From Hybos culiciformis (lineage: Eukaryota > Arthropoda > Insecta > Diptera > Hybotidae): a stretch of DNA of 64,000 nucleotides. The notes beneath the pieces are model-generated. The model did no database searches. It worked only from the letters and a program-made list of their open reading frames with translations, and was not told the DNA's origin. Positions within the stretch are counted from its first letter, which is position 1; every line of letters starts with the position of its first letter. Location of the stretch: NCBI GenBank assembly GCA_964007475.1, contig OZ023273.1:9021740-9085739 (forward strand), given 5' to 3'. Made by a program: the position numbers and the translations under genes. Shown here in pieces: positions 51,823 to 64,000 of the stretch.

Positions 51823-54054
51823 TACCAAAATACTAAATAACTATAAATTTAATACTTTCAAAGTTTAAATGAAAAAAAAGTAAAACCAAAAATGTAATTT
51901 CAGCACTATATACATCAAGAAATCATTATATTTCAATTTAATCACAATATTTACATCTTATTAATGAACGTCCGCATAATTATGTTGTTTCGGTTTGGGA
52001 AACATAATTTTCTAGGAAATACCTGATTTCATAGTTTTTCTTAAAATAAAAAGAAACAAAATACTCCAAATGTGTGTTGTTAAGGAAAGTTCATAAAAAA
52101 AAAAACAAAATAAAATAACAACTGATTTTTGCACTGTGTAACATTGTGCACACATTTTCCGACAAAGCAAACAAATAAATATAATATATGTAGTATATTA
52201 TAAACAATAGCAACTCAATAAGCTTATAAAAAAAAAACTTACAATCAAGAAAAAAAAAATTTCTAACCCACAGTCATGTAAAATAAACCAATTTTTTTAT
52301 GATTTTTTCATAACTACACTTATGTTTTTTTTTTCATTCAATATAATTTTTGCAAACACTCTTTCCGGTTTTTTTTTTTTTTTAACAAAACGCATGAACA
52401 ATCATTGTAAGTTGTACTCTTGTACATATGTTTCTATTCCATAAATGAATATTGTATACACGTCATAGTACATGTGATAATATGAATTAATTTACAATAT
52501 CGAAATGGAAATTTTAATAAGTCAAAAATGATAAAAAAAAAGATTGCAAATTATGTTTTACAACGAATTTGGCATGTGGAAATGTATATTTAGTAAATAT
52601 TTGCGCCAATGACGACGAAATAGTTCATAAGCGTTTAAACCTAAATAATTTGAAATTAAATTAAAGTAAGTCCGCTGAACTGAGATATAACAGGCCTATC
52701 TTCTATCTTCTTTGATTTTGTTGAAATTTTAGATTTCTCAGTTCCTACTCGATATGGGATTTAATTTCCAGTTTACTAACGAGAAGTACTCTCTTAACAA
52801 GGAAAGGGTCGGAACAATAGGCCAAGCGATCTAAGTACAAGATAAAGTACTTAGTAAAACGTTCCGCCATTGAAATCTAGTATAACCTAACCTATGCATG
52901 CCTTAACATGTTCTATTACAAATAATATGCTCTTCAAAAATGTTTTATAATGTTGTATAATACCTAAACTTGTATTTTTTTCCCATTAAAAAAAGATTCC
53001 CTGGAAAATATACAAGAATTAAAAGAAAAAAAAAATGATTATTCATATTAAGAAAAAAAATATTAATTGAACAATATTTAAGCGGGCAAAAAAACTTTTA
53101 TAAGTGAATAAATCAAATTCTTTTGCTGTATTAAATACGTGTACAAATACAAAAAACATATGTGCTGTATCTTTTTATGAAATACTAACTTAATAGCTTG
53201 TTTCAAATCATCCGGTTAATAAGATTATTCATAGCCGAAAAGAATTTTGATATTTTCATATTAATTTTTTTTTTTTGCTATAAATTTGGATTCCATCAAA
53301 TAATATTTTTACTAATAGATATGTAAATCCATATAATGTGTACATATAGGAAAATTTTTATATGAAAATTCTTTTTTTCGCAAAAATTTAAGCTCTCTGA
53401 AAAAGATTATCCTTGGGAAATTTGATAAAATTTAATGTGTTTGTTTGATTAAATCATTAATTTTTTATTTGTTATGACAAAATAAAATTGAAAATACATA
53501 AACATAAGTTCTTGAAATTCTGAATTTTAGGATTCAAAATTTTAAAAATGTATTCGTTATTTATTATGCCATTTAGACTTAGATTTTGAAGTTAGTTTTA
53601 TGGCAACGCTTGAGTTCACACTATTTGTAGTTTGTAGACAATTAAGAAACAAAAAACAATTTATTTAAAATACAATTCTTGTTTTGGTTCCCAATATATT
53701 TGTTGAGATTTTTGTTCCTTTTTTTTTACAAATTAATATTATTATATTTATACGAATTCATTGACAAATTTTTTGTTTTTATTTTTTGGCAAAAACAAAT
53801 ACGATAGTAGCAATTATCTCCAAATACAATTTTTTTTTAGTTCATTATACAAATTTATTTAGATTATTCTACAAATCTACTATATCGTTTGTATCATTTA
53901 TGTTTTGAATATCACCAAGTATAAATTATTACACGGAGAGAAATCAATGATTCAATTATTCACAAAGTTCGGAATAAATGTAAAATATTTTGTTTTTTCA
54001 TGACAATTGGAACTTGGAAGAAGCATATATAACTCAAATATGTGAATTTTCAAT

Positions 54055-54245
54055 CCTGGTACATCAAGTACAGAGAATTTATTTTTTGACCCGGTCTCCT
54101 GAAATAGGGCAAATCGGGTTCAAAAAATTTTTTTGGTAATTTCGGATTTTGAGGTTTGGTCAGACCCTCTATCCCTCTCCATGTTTCAGATCGATCGAAG
54201 AAATGCGCTTTTCGAAATTTCATCCTTATTATCCCAACTAATAAA
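54055..54245. other. GC-richer island, probably a decayed repeat
   Basis: The minus strand has a 67-codon frame with non-AT-biased residues (RKAHFFDRSETWRGIEGLTK). Its borders carry AGAATTTATT (54074-54083) and AATAAATTCT (54240-54249), an inverted 10-bp word. I do not recognise a protein family; an insertion remnant is the likeliest explanation. Confidence 0.25.
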
Positions 54246-56585
54246 TTCTGCAATTACTCAATAAAAATAAATTAATTTTTTAATTATTACTACTGATTTT
54301 GGAATAAAATATGGTAATTGTGCATTATCTTCTTTGTACACCCGCAGTAGTTTATTTTTCTTTTTAATCTGGGAGAAACTAGTTTAAACGCTATGGGCTG
54401 AAAATTAGCCTTTAAACAAAAGTCAATTTTTACTATATTTTATGACTTATTGTTTTTCTTGGAAAATTTCGGAAAATTATTTTGGATAAAAATATAAGAA
54501 TTCCAAAAGATGGTTTTAAGAAATTATAACGACCGATAAAGTAATATCTTTATAAATTTGCCTATATCAAGTCCTATATAACTATAACATAACTATAACT
54601 ATAAGATAATAAATTAACAACTGTCTTTGAATTACTAAGCCTACACATAATAACAAAAAAAAAACAAAATTAATTTTTTTTTGTCATATTTGAACCATAA
54701 TAAAATTAATTATATAAATTAATAAAATATATTTAAAAATAGCATAACTTTTTTGTAACACTTTTTATTTCAAAAATATTATTGTATCTAGTTTATGGAT
54801 TTATTTTTAAAATTTGGTGCCATGGACAATTTTAAAAATTTTTCAAATTTTATTGAAAATATTTCTTTACAACTAACATAAATATTTTAAGATTTTCTGG
54901 TAAAAAATTACACAAAAAGTAAAATAAAAAAAAACATAAAAATGTCTTTTTTTTAAGTTGTTTGATTAATTAATTTTTTTTTCTTATCTTCATTTTATTT
55001 ATTTATAAACTTTAATGGAATTTCCTTTTTTAAGCCTAATATTCTGTTTTTTTTTCTGAAGCGAAATAATGTTCTATTTACATAATATTATATTTTATTT
55101 GTCATAAGTTATATTAATATATACAAAAAATAAAATTAAACATTTAATTTCGCTCCTCATTACTTGTGGTTTAAAAATTTCAAAACTGGTATTGTAGAGG
55201 TCGAGATTTAAAAAAAAAAATAACAATAAAAGGAATCTGAAAGTGCATGTATTATATTTATACATATCTGAAAGTGTGTACATAGAAGGTCTGCGATTAG
55301 TGTTAAATAAAACAGAGATATTAAAAATATTAAAAGAGTAATCAACCTCATGTGAACAATTACAAATTATTTGACATCTTCTCATAACAACCAAAAGATC
55401 AACTTTTTTCCCCTAATCAATCTTCCATTCCGATTCATGACCATATGTCTCAATCAAAATATGGTACTATGTACTTAATATGAAAAACCTTCTTGGTTTT
55501 GTATACCAGTTTAAGAAATCTACCTCAGGTAATTAATAATAAATAATTTGATCAAGAAAATAAATTTAATCTAGTTTATAAATAAAATAAAAAAAATTAT
55601 GAAAAAAATTAACTTAATTCAACTTGATTTATTAAAAATAGTAGTAGAGGAGTTGTTTTATAATCTGACTATAATAGTAAGTACTATAAATAAAAATAAA
55701 ATAAAGTAAAAATTAATTTATAGTTGTAGAGTTAAACATCATTAATATGTACATAATGTACAATGTACAGAAAATATTTTACTAATTTACTTACTATAGA
55801 ATTTGTATACCGTAATTCATTAACACCCAACAATTTTCTAGAACTTATTCGACCCACGGAACTTAATGATTTTTTTTTTTAATACGGTATATGAAAATAT
55901 TAAAGCTTGTTTTGTTTGAATCATTTAAAGGCAATCCAATTAGGATTTCAAAAGGTTATTTAGAGAAATTTGAAAGAAAATCTCCAGATTTAAACGAATT
56001 GAAAGGTGAAAGCTCTTAAATCTCGAATTTTAGCATTTCTAAGGATTTCTATTTCTATTTTTAGAATTTGAAGAAGAAACGATAAACAACCTATTTTGGA
56101 AAATTTTATGAAAACTAACATACTCGAATATCATTTCATAAGAATAAGTTTTGTTTTAAATTCACATTTAATATATTTAAAGGTGAAAATTAGAGAACAC
56201 ATTTTTTTTTTTAAATTATCATTTCAACCTTAAACTTCAAACATACAAAATTGTTCCGAAATGAAATTTCATTAACACCTATCTCTACATAAATATTTCT
56301 ATATATGTAAATTAAACTCAATGATGTTATTAAAATTCAATCGATTCTCATTCCAATTCAATAAATCTGATAAATTTATATGTACGCAGATGAAATAAAA
56401 TCAAAGAAAAAGAAAAAAATAATTTGAATTGTAAATATATCTAGTACCCCAATGTTGGATATTATTTCATCGGAAGGTAGATTCACCAAAAAAAATATTT
56501 AGGTGAAATTCTTCCGTAACCAAAAAATTTCACTAATAAACTGTTTGCAATCAAAATGTTTACCACAAAATTAACTGAGGTTCCT

Positions 56586-56770
56586 GGTTCAAATCCAAGT
56601 TATAAAATTTGGTTTCTTGTCATTTTTTTCTTGCAACATTTTCCATTTTGATAATATAAACAGCAGCTCAATGGTAAAGTGATGGATTGTAATTGCAAAG
56701 GCCTAGTTTCGTAACCCGAAAAGAGCATAAAAAAAAAATAATTAAAAAAATAGATAAATATAATAATAAA
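56586..56770 (+). mobile_element. possible tRNA-derived SINE relic
   Basis: GGTTCAAATCC at 56586-56596 equals a Pol III box B. About 70 bp later AGCTCAATGGTAAAGTG resembles a tRNA D-arm (box A), and some 38 bp after it a degenerate AGTTTCGTAACCCG resembles a T-arm. Long A-rich sequence follows. No complete cloverleaf can be drawn, so this is not a tRNA gene. Low confidence. Confidence 0.25.
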
Positions 56771-56927
56771 ATTAATAAAAAAAAAAAAAAAAATTATTTT
56801 TCTTCTCCTTTAATCGGAATACGAAAAAGAAATTACCTAAATATTTATAAAATTTTAACAAAATTTTTGGGTTGGCAGAATTTTTACGGCATTTTAGGTT
56901 GATTTTACCCAATATTTTTTTGGGTGT

Positions 56928-57146
56928 TGCATTCCTATTTGTCCAAACGACCATTTTATGCTTTTTATGTTGTGATTAATTGCATTTCTAAATATATTGA
57001 ATCTAGATTCCATTAAGAAATTTTTGATTTCTAAATAAAACAAAAATAATATACTTTGAATAAAATCTAGATTCGACACATTGAGAAATGGTAACTAATC
57101 AAAACATAAAAAGCATAAAATTGTCGTTTGGAGAAATAGGAATGCA
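56928..57146. mobile_element. palindromic MITE with about 82-bp inverted arms
   Basis: TGCATTCCTATTTGTCCAAA begins the left arm (56928-57009); the right arm (57064-57146) is its inverted copy with scattered mismatches and ends GGAGAAATAGGAATGCA. Only about 54 bp separate the arms. No target duplication is evident and no protein is encoded. The long arms fit a foldback-type MITE. Confidence 0.75.
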
Positions 57147-59029
57147 GCCGACAATATGTATTTAGGCATGTGTATCTGTATATATATAAAAATATCGATA
57201 TGTGCAAGAAAAATTATATTTATGCATCTGATACATTGCAAATACATTTCTCTTACAGGAACCAAATTCATAAATATCTGTATATATACATTTTAAGTAT
57301 TTAACTTATTTTTGATAATTTTGCTCTTAAAATATAATATGAAATATGTGCTCTTCCAGAGGGTTACTTAACCTTTTCTACTTTATAGTGTTTATTTGAA
57401 ATGATGATAAACAAAAGTTCAAAGAAATTTTACATTTTGTATTTATGTATATTGATTTACAAGTGTAATATATACGTTATTTATAATATTATGTACATGA
57501 AAAAATTTGTTTTAGTTATGAAGAAAAAAATTAAATCAATAACTCCTGAATTTCGACTACAACTCCTTTAAAAAAATGGGAACATTTGTAAACTTTCATA
57601 CGCAGAAAAAAAGAGTGCTATCTGTAATACATTTAACTTACAATAAAAATAAAAACGATCTCGATATGAATTTTTAAAATATTATAAAAAAGAAATTTAT
57701 TCTTAAAAATAAAAAATTAAAAAAAAATAAAAATTATATTTTGTACACATTATTTTTGTAAACATACAATTATGTAATTCTTGAAAAAAAATTTTAAATG
57801 GTTCAAATTTTTTTTTTTTAATTTTCGCGTTTAATTTTGTTTATTATTGCAACCACCTTACCATTTCAAATCCAATTATTGTCAATTAAATTGATGTTAT
57901 ATTTTATTATACATACTAATTTTGACTGATATGTGATAAAATAAATTACTTTCTGTACTCCTTTTAAAGCTTTTAACACTTTAAATGTGTTTCGTCGTTA
58001 AAAAAAACAAAAAAACAAATATTTTTTTCTTCCCCCTTCAAAATAAATAAATAAAATAAGACAAATTTTTTTGGGGAATTTTCATTCATTATCAGAAAAT
58101 ACCATGCTACATATACATAGTGTTATATCAAAATGTTCATTATGAAACAAAAAATAATAATAAAATTCCAGACATTGAATTTCAAAAAAGTTTTTATTAT
58201 TTCTTTTTTTTTATTTCATAAAACACGATAACAGATTAGACATTAAACCTCATTGTTATTTTCTTGTTATTCCTCTCTTATGATTTCCCTTATTCTTAAC
58301 GCAGGAAAAAAAGAACCCTCTTCAATAAATTGGGTCAACAATTGTGATTTTATCATTGACTGATTTAACCTAAAATTTATGTAGCATAATATGTAATATA
58401 GAGTATTTGTATATTTATATAAGTTATATACGGAATATGTTAACATAAATATACATACATGTAACCTACACCAAAAAAATATTTATTGGGTTAGTTCTTC
58501 TAGATTCAAATTGTTCTCATTACAATAAGAGGGATAAAATCATGTAAAATATTCCGGAAAAGTAAAGAAACATACATTTAAAATAATTTTTGATACTTTT
58601 TCTAAGAAGACAAATTCTAAATTACATTATGCAGAAATAATTCAAGTTTGAAGTTAAATTTTTTATTAAAATAGCAAGGGAATTTTTAAAATATTAACCA
58701 GTACAATGTAAATAAGATACACAGTACAGAATACATAACAAATTTATATAACTAATATATTTGTTAAGGTATATTTATGAATAAATTTTGTACCAAAACA
58801 ATTTTATTGCATAATACACTTAGATTTTATGTTTTATTTTATGATTTCTAAACTACTTTGCTTTCAGCTTAACATAAGATGTTCTCAATACGTTATCTTA
58901 AATGTAAAATTAATAAACTTGCACATGTGAATATTTCGAGTTACTCATGTATTTCTATATACTTGGGCTAAAAATATATTTCGATAAAAATTGATAGATT
59001 AATATTTTTGTAGAGCAAAAAAATGTCTA

Positions 59030-59125
59030 TCTCCCGATTTGGTTCAAGAATTCGGACTGCTGGCTGATATGGGATTCCGATTAAAACTACAGAATATGGC
59101 GCAAGGTTGATTTAATCGGTTGCTA
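59030..59125. other. GC-richer island with short open frames on both strands
   Basis: Plus strand reads LSPDLVQEFGLLADMGFRLK and on to a stop; minus strand reads PYSVVLIGIPYQPAVRILEP in an open frame. Neither matches a family I know. It could be a small exon or a repeat fragment. Confidence 0.2.
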
Positions 59126-61083
59126 ATGTTGTGTAGCCTTCAAATGATTAAAAATATAATAATTTAGATTTTTTTTATACAGTAATTAAAATTTACACAA
59201 CTTTTTATTTTGTATACTATCACTTATAAGGTAGCGTATAACTTCAAAATAGGCACCATATCGACTGGCACATGTCACTTTTCTGATTTTCACGAGATTT
59301 TACACTAAGCAATTGAGTGGCACGCACATTTTTTTTGAGTTACACGTGACTAAAGCTGTTTCGAAATTAAATCGCTTTATACATCAAAAAAAAAAAATTG
59401 TAACTTAAAATATTTATCTTCAGTACAAGGAACACGGTTTAAAAGTTTTTATAAAAATAAAATGACACCTACGACTTTATAATAGTTATATATTAATAAC
59501 TAATTTTTTTTTATTTAATTAAGAGAAACTGAATCTGTCTCTTTCTTAATTTTAATTTTTTATTTTTATTTTATATTTTTGAAAAAAAAAAAAAGCTTTC
59601 TTATAAAAAAATTACCTCGTGCACACTGCACATACAATGTACATAACTTATGCATTTCTAGTGGAAGAGACAATATAAGAAAAATTTATTTCAGAACAGA
59701 ATAACTAAATTTGTTTTTCCTCTTTTCACAACCTTGTAAATTTTCTATAAGTACTTAACTTACTGAATGCGCCCTTGAACTTATGAAAGAAATGAATATT
59801 TTTTTTTTTCATTGCGCAATGTATTTTATAAATAAATTAAATACATATTTTTTTTTTCAATCTAATATTTTAAGGTAAAATATTCAATTTATTCTTATGA
59901 CGATAATTTTTCCGTGAATAATTGGTGGATATTATATAGATATTTGAACTAGATTAACTCAATATTATTGCACAAGCATTATAGTAAGTTTAATTAAATT
60001 ACTTTAGTGTTGCTAATCAAAAAAAAAAGTAAAAAACGTCTACATTTTATAAAATAAAATTTGTGAAAACCATTACTTTCAAAACTGTGACTAATCATGT
60101 TCTATTGTTATTTTTTTGACTTATTATTAAATTAAATATCGGAATTTTAAGATCCGGAATTTCAATTTTAAACTATTTTTTAACTTACATATCTGCAAAG
60201 CTTGATAATTTCTTTTCTTTCTTTTTTTTATATTCTTATTATAACTTTCGTCACGATATGAGAAGAAAATGTTATTTGAGATTTAACAAAAAAATATGTT
60301 CTTCATAACATTTTCGGTAATTGTTTAGTTTTAAATAGTTTTTCATTTAATAATTATAGTATCGTGACATAAGTCATAGTATGACCTTAACTGCGTGCGA
60401 AGCAATGAACATTGAAAAAGTTTACAACATAAAATTTCTTCTCTTGATGATTTAATTTTCACACATACATAATAATGAATGCCTAGCACAGATAGCCAAA
60501 GGATAGAATCAAGCAACAAAATAGATATTTGATGCTCTTTATTTTCCACATTCAACATGAATCAAGAAAAAAAAATTTTTAATTAAAGTTAATCTTTTGT
60601 TCCTTTCAAAGATGAAAATACTAAATTTCAAAAATCACGAAATTTAAGTACAATTTTCCTTGTTTTAATTGAGTACAATTATTATATATAGGATATATTT
60701 ATATAGTTTAATATTAATATACCTACATTTGTATAAATATCTGTGATTTCTAACAGAAAATTCATACTAAGCTCGAAAGTAAAATATTTTTCACCAAAGT
60801 TATTCATAATTTTTTTTCAAATATTGAATTGAATTCCTTTTTTCAAAGTGTATTTAAGGTAAAATTAAATGTAAAATAATAAATTTTATACAAAATATTT
60901 GCATTAATCAAATAGAAATTAAATTTTGTTTTAATTATAATTAAGCAATGTTCATTGACATGAATAAATAAAAAACTTAAAAGCTTTTAGAACTAAAGAT
61001 TTGTATCTAAATTATATCAAAAATATAAGCCAATCGTTTTGAAAACGTTCTAAATCCTTTCAACGAAAATATTATACTTATTG

Positions 61084-61326
61084 CAAGATCAATCCATACA
61101 GGTTGCGTAAAACGTGATTTTTATGAGAAATGTCAAGTGACGTAAGTGATATCCAGCTGTTCAATTTTTCTATATAAAATTTGCATTTTTCAAGAAAAAA
61201 ATGAAAAAAACAACAACAATATATATGGAACAATATATGGAAATTGGATATCAATGACGTCAGAGCCGCGGCCATTTTTTTTTTCCTTTTTGTTCACTAT
61301 TACGCAACCTGTATGGATTGATCTTG
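61084..61326. mobile_element. hAT-like MITE with 8-bp target duplication
   Basis: CAAGATCAATCCATACAGGT opens a perfect 27-bp terminal repeat (61084-61110), inverted at 61300-61326. ACTTATTG flanks both ends directly (61076-61083 and 61327-61334). An 8-bp duplication with CA-starting ends is characteristic of hAT transposons. At 243 bp it is non-autonomous. Perfect ends and duplication indicate a recent insertion. The 98-codon plus-strand and 65-codon minus-strand open frames here start in or overlap the element and are not genes. Confidence 0.85.
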
Positions 61327-64000
61327 ACTTATTGTGCATACACGACAAATATCTGAAACTGAAACACTTTGGAAACTATCAACATATACAACAATTAGTA
61401 AACAATTTAAAAACATTTACATTTTACACAAATAAAAAATAATTATTTATTTGAAACCAACTCAATAAAAATACTTTCATTTAAAGTTTTTCTTTAATTT
61501 AGTAGACCATAAAAGAAGTCATAAATAAAATATAAATACATAAAAGTAATTGAGAGTTTTAGAAAAATCTAATGTATTTTAGTAAACACATTAAAAATTA
61601 ATAAAAATTAGTTCACTTTAAAGCGATACTTTTAATATTTTCTTTATTCAAATCAACATTTCAACAAATTTAGAAGTATGAAAGCTTTATTTTTTATTAT
61701 CACAAGTGGTGTTCAGCCTTTTCAACTCAGCATTTTCAGTCTATAATTTATTTTATTTAGCATATTTATTGTTTTTACGAAATTATTTATTCGAAGAACT
61801 ACAAATACCGTGTTCATGGTAAATTTTAAATTATATATAATTGAAATTAACTGCACTTATTATATATATAATCAGATGCTATAGTTGAGATAAGTTAAGT
61901 TGAAAGTGTTGGAATCAAAATGTCCATATTTCATGATTTAGAAATATTTCGGTTTTTTAAGAAATGTATATTAAAGTTAGAGATCCTGCAAATTTATAAG
62001 ACATTATAAGAGAGTTCCATTATTCAATTATTATATTACAACTTTTTCAGTTATATTTTCACAATTAAATTTGTTACAGTGATCATTCATAACTATTAAC
62101 TTGATTGAATAATTTAAAAAATAAATTTAAGTATTATCTGTTTTTTTTTTTAATTAAAATCAAGAAGTTTTTATGAAATATTTAAAATTTTCAATAACCA
62201 CGGCAATTTAACGTATGTATTCATTCTTCAATACTCCAATAACATTGAATTTTTTTTTTTTTTTTTTAAATAAAAACACGTATTGAATTTTAGTTGTTTT
62301 TACAAAACGTCAAACATAATTTTGTTTTAAAAGAAAACTGACTTAATTTGGAATTATTTTCTTTTTATCGAAAATGAAAACAAAATCTCACGTATTAAGT
62401 TTTCCTTTATAAGATTTCATTTTTTTTTTTTTTTTTCAATCAACAAAAATTGTGCTAAACTCAAATTGAAAATTGAAATTGTTAAAAAATATAATAATAA
62501 TAATAAAAAAAAAAAAAATTAATACAAATTGAAAAATTTTCAGAAAAAAAAAAAATTTTTCAGCAAAAATTTAAAAAGTTAAGGTGTAAATTTTTCATTA
62601 AAATCAAACCATTTATTTATTTTTGATGAGGTTACGAAGTCGTAAGTTTCTTTCAAACCAATTTTGAAATTATAACTAAGTATTACAAAGACTTACACTC
62701 GAAATAATTAACCAGAGTATATTTATAATTATATGTTTGACCAAGAATTTTAATTTGAAAAATTCCACTGACACTTGAATGAGTATTTTGAAAAAGTGTG
62801 AAAGGATTTTTAACGTCCAAAACCAGGATAAAAGTAGGTGGCAAAAAGAATTGAAGGTATGATGATTTTGTCGCCATTCAGTTCAAAAACAGACACAAAC
62901 GTTTTTTTTTTTTTGCAAACAATAAATCAAGTTTATTTTAATTTAAAAAAAAATTCTTCTTTTTCATCCATGGTAATTAATTCATTTGTAGCGTAAAAAT
63001 AAAAATTTTGTTCCTATAAATAAAAAATATTCTAATCTCTAATGACTCCAAATCTTTTATGCATAAGAAAAGTGTAATTTTGTTATTTTATTCACTAAAA
63101 GCACAAACAACTATTAATATTCTAAAGACGTCTCTCATCATCATATAAAATTATATTTATTAATTTGAATATCGTCGTTTTAAAACAAAAATGTACTTCA
63201 TAAATAATATTTTGTTGCCGCAAAAATTCGAACAAAGGTTGGTAAAAACTTAAAATTGGTTTTCGAAATATTGCAATGTTCATATTATTTTCAAGTTGAA
63301 AAATAAAGTTAATTAATTTTGTGAAGTTACTCAATTTACAGTCACAAATTATATTAACAGTCTATTTTAAAATGCATTCTTTAGTACTAGAACTTACAAG
63401 TGTACCCAAACTGCGTGAAATCTTTCAATTAAAGCGGTTTTAATTATTTATTTTTATTAGGCCACTGATAAATTGTTAGCCCCAAAATTTGCAGGGTTTT
63501 TAATTTTTTTTTTTTAAATGCTGCTAAAATATCAACTTAAAATATAGACTAGTATAGTGTTAATCATTTCGATTAAGTATACGAGAATGTTAAAGATTGT
63601 TTTTCTTTTAACCCAAAAATTTTTTATTAATTTTTTTTAAGTCTATTTTGTCTGCATTACGACGATAATAATTTTAGTACATTTTATGTAAAATGATAAA
63701 TTCCAATTCTATATTACAAAGATCTATTATAATTCCTTAATTGAAAAGTTATAAATAAATTGCATTGCATACATAATCTTGACATGTTCTTAAATATTTT
63801 TTTTTTTTTTACGTTAGTGCAATTTTACGGTATAAGTTTTTTTTTTGCTTTATATGTCTATAAATAAAAGTGTTCATCTATGATGAATCCAGTTTTTTAT
63901 GCCTATATATTATTGATAAATTAATAATAATAAAATATCATAACAAAAAAAAATATATAAACAAAAACAATTTTTTTTTTTCTAGTCTAGATGTCTGGTT

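Larger units (their letters stand above)
34619..64000 (-). other. dsx intron upstream of exon A, distal part
   Basis: About 29 kb with only repeats listed separately. I looked for a DM domain (C/H-rich RNHGLK-type motif) on the minus strand and saw none, so the DNA-binding exon must lie beyond 64000. GC-richer patches with no recognisable protein occur at 44.9, 52.7, 54.1 and 59.1 kb. Confidence 0.55.

Noticed and set aside
52886..52898. CCTAACCTA resembling the insect telomere repeat (TTAGG)n
   Set aside because: Only about two units; not telomeric.
61146..61442. 98-codon plus-strand open frame
   Set aside because: Starts inside the hAT-like MITE and runs out through its terminal repeat, so it is a by-product of the insertion.

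Overview
The window is animal DNA, very rich in A+T with long homopolymer A and T runs, and carries the 3' half of an insect doublesex (dsx) gene on the minus strand. The organism is an insect, most likely a fly (Diptera). The female-specific exon ends in the fly-type tail GELRGTTRQCG. The male-specific exon carries AAVNSPPTYLPYS, which lines up with ALVNGAPMYLTYPS of Drosophila Dsx-M. The sequence does not let me name the family or species.

Reading in the direction of dsx (high to low coordinates): about 37 kb of intron with repeats but no recognised exon (64000-26583); common dimerization exon A (26582-26439); female exon F ending in tandem stops (26006-25915); a candidate second female-type exon F' (22931-22804) fused to a cluster of six Tra/Tra2-type 13-nt dsx repeat elements (22872-22624); a second full copy of the dimerization exon, A' (21307-21164), also 144 nt, in the same phase and with intact splice sites; an 8 kb intron; and male exon M (13238-12928). 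The DM DNA-binding exon is outside the window. Below 12928 lies the male 3' UTR/downstream region, with no recognised host gene.

The most interesting point is the order A - F - F'+dsxRE - A' - M. Dsx normally has a single OD2 dimerization exon shared by both sexes. Here a diverged second OD2 exon (30 of 47 residues identical) sits downstream of the female exon. A female transcript ending at F cannot contain it, whereas a male transcript can. That would give a sex-specific (or tandemly doubled) dimerization module. This is an inference from exon order, phase and splice signals, to be tested with male and female transcripts.

Mobile and repeated DNA: a 947-bp TIR element with TA target duplication at 1081-2027; a 5'-truncated LINE at about 3.5-4.3 kb; a small MITE at 14.2 kb; four 675-bp tandem units plus a head-to-head inverted arm at 31.2-34.5 kb, flanked by a 13-bp duplication and nested inside a second inverted-repeat element; inverted minisatellites at 36.7-37.1 and 38.1-38.4 kb; a (TA)n tract at 51.75 kb; a palindromic MITE at 56.9 kb; and a hAT-like MITE with an 8-bp target duplication at 61.1 kb. 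No tRNA gene, rRNA gene or CRISPR array was seen. Apart from dsx, most open frames of 60-135 codons are low-complexity F/I/K/N/Y/L runs expected by chance in such AT-rich DNA.
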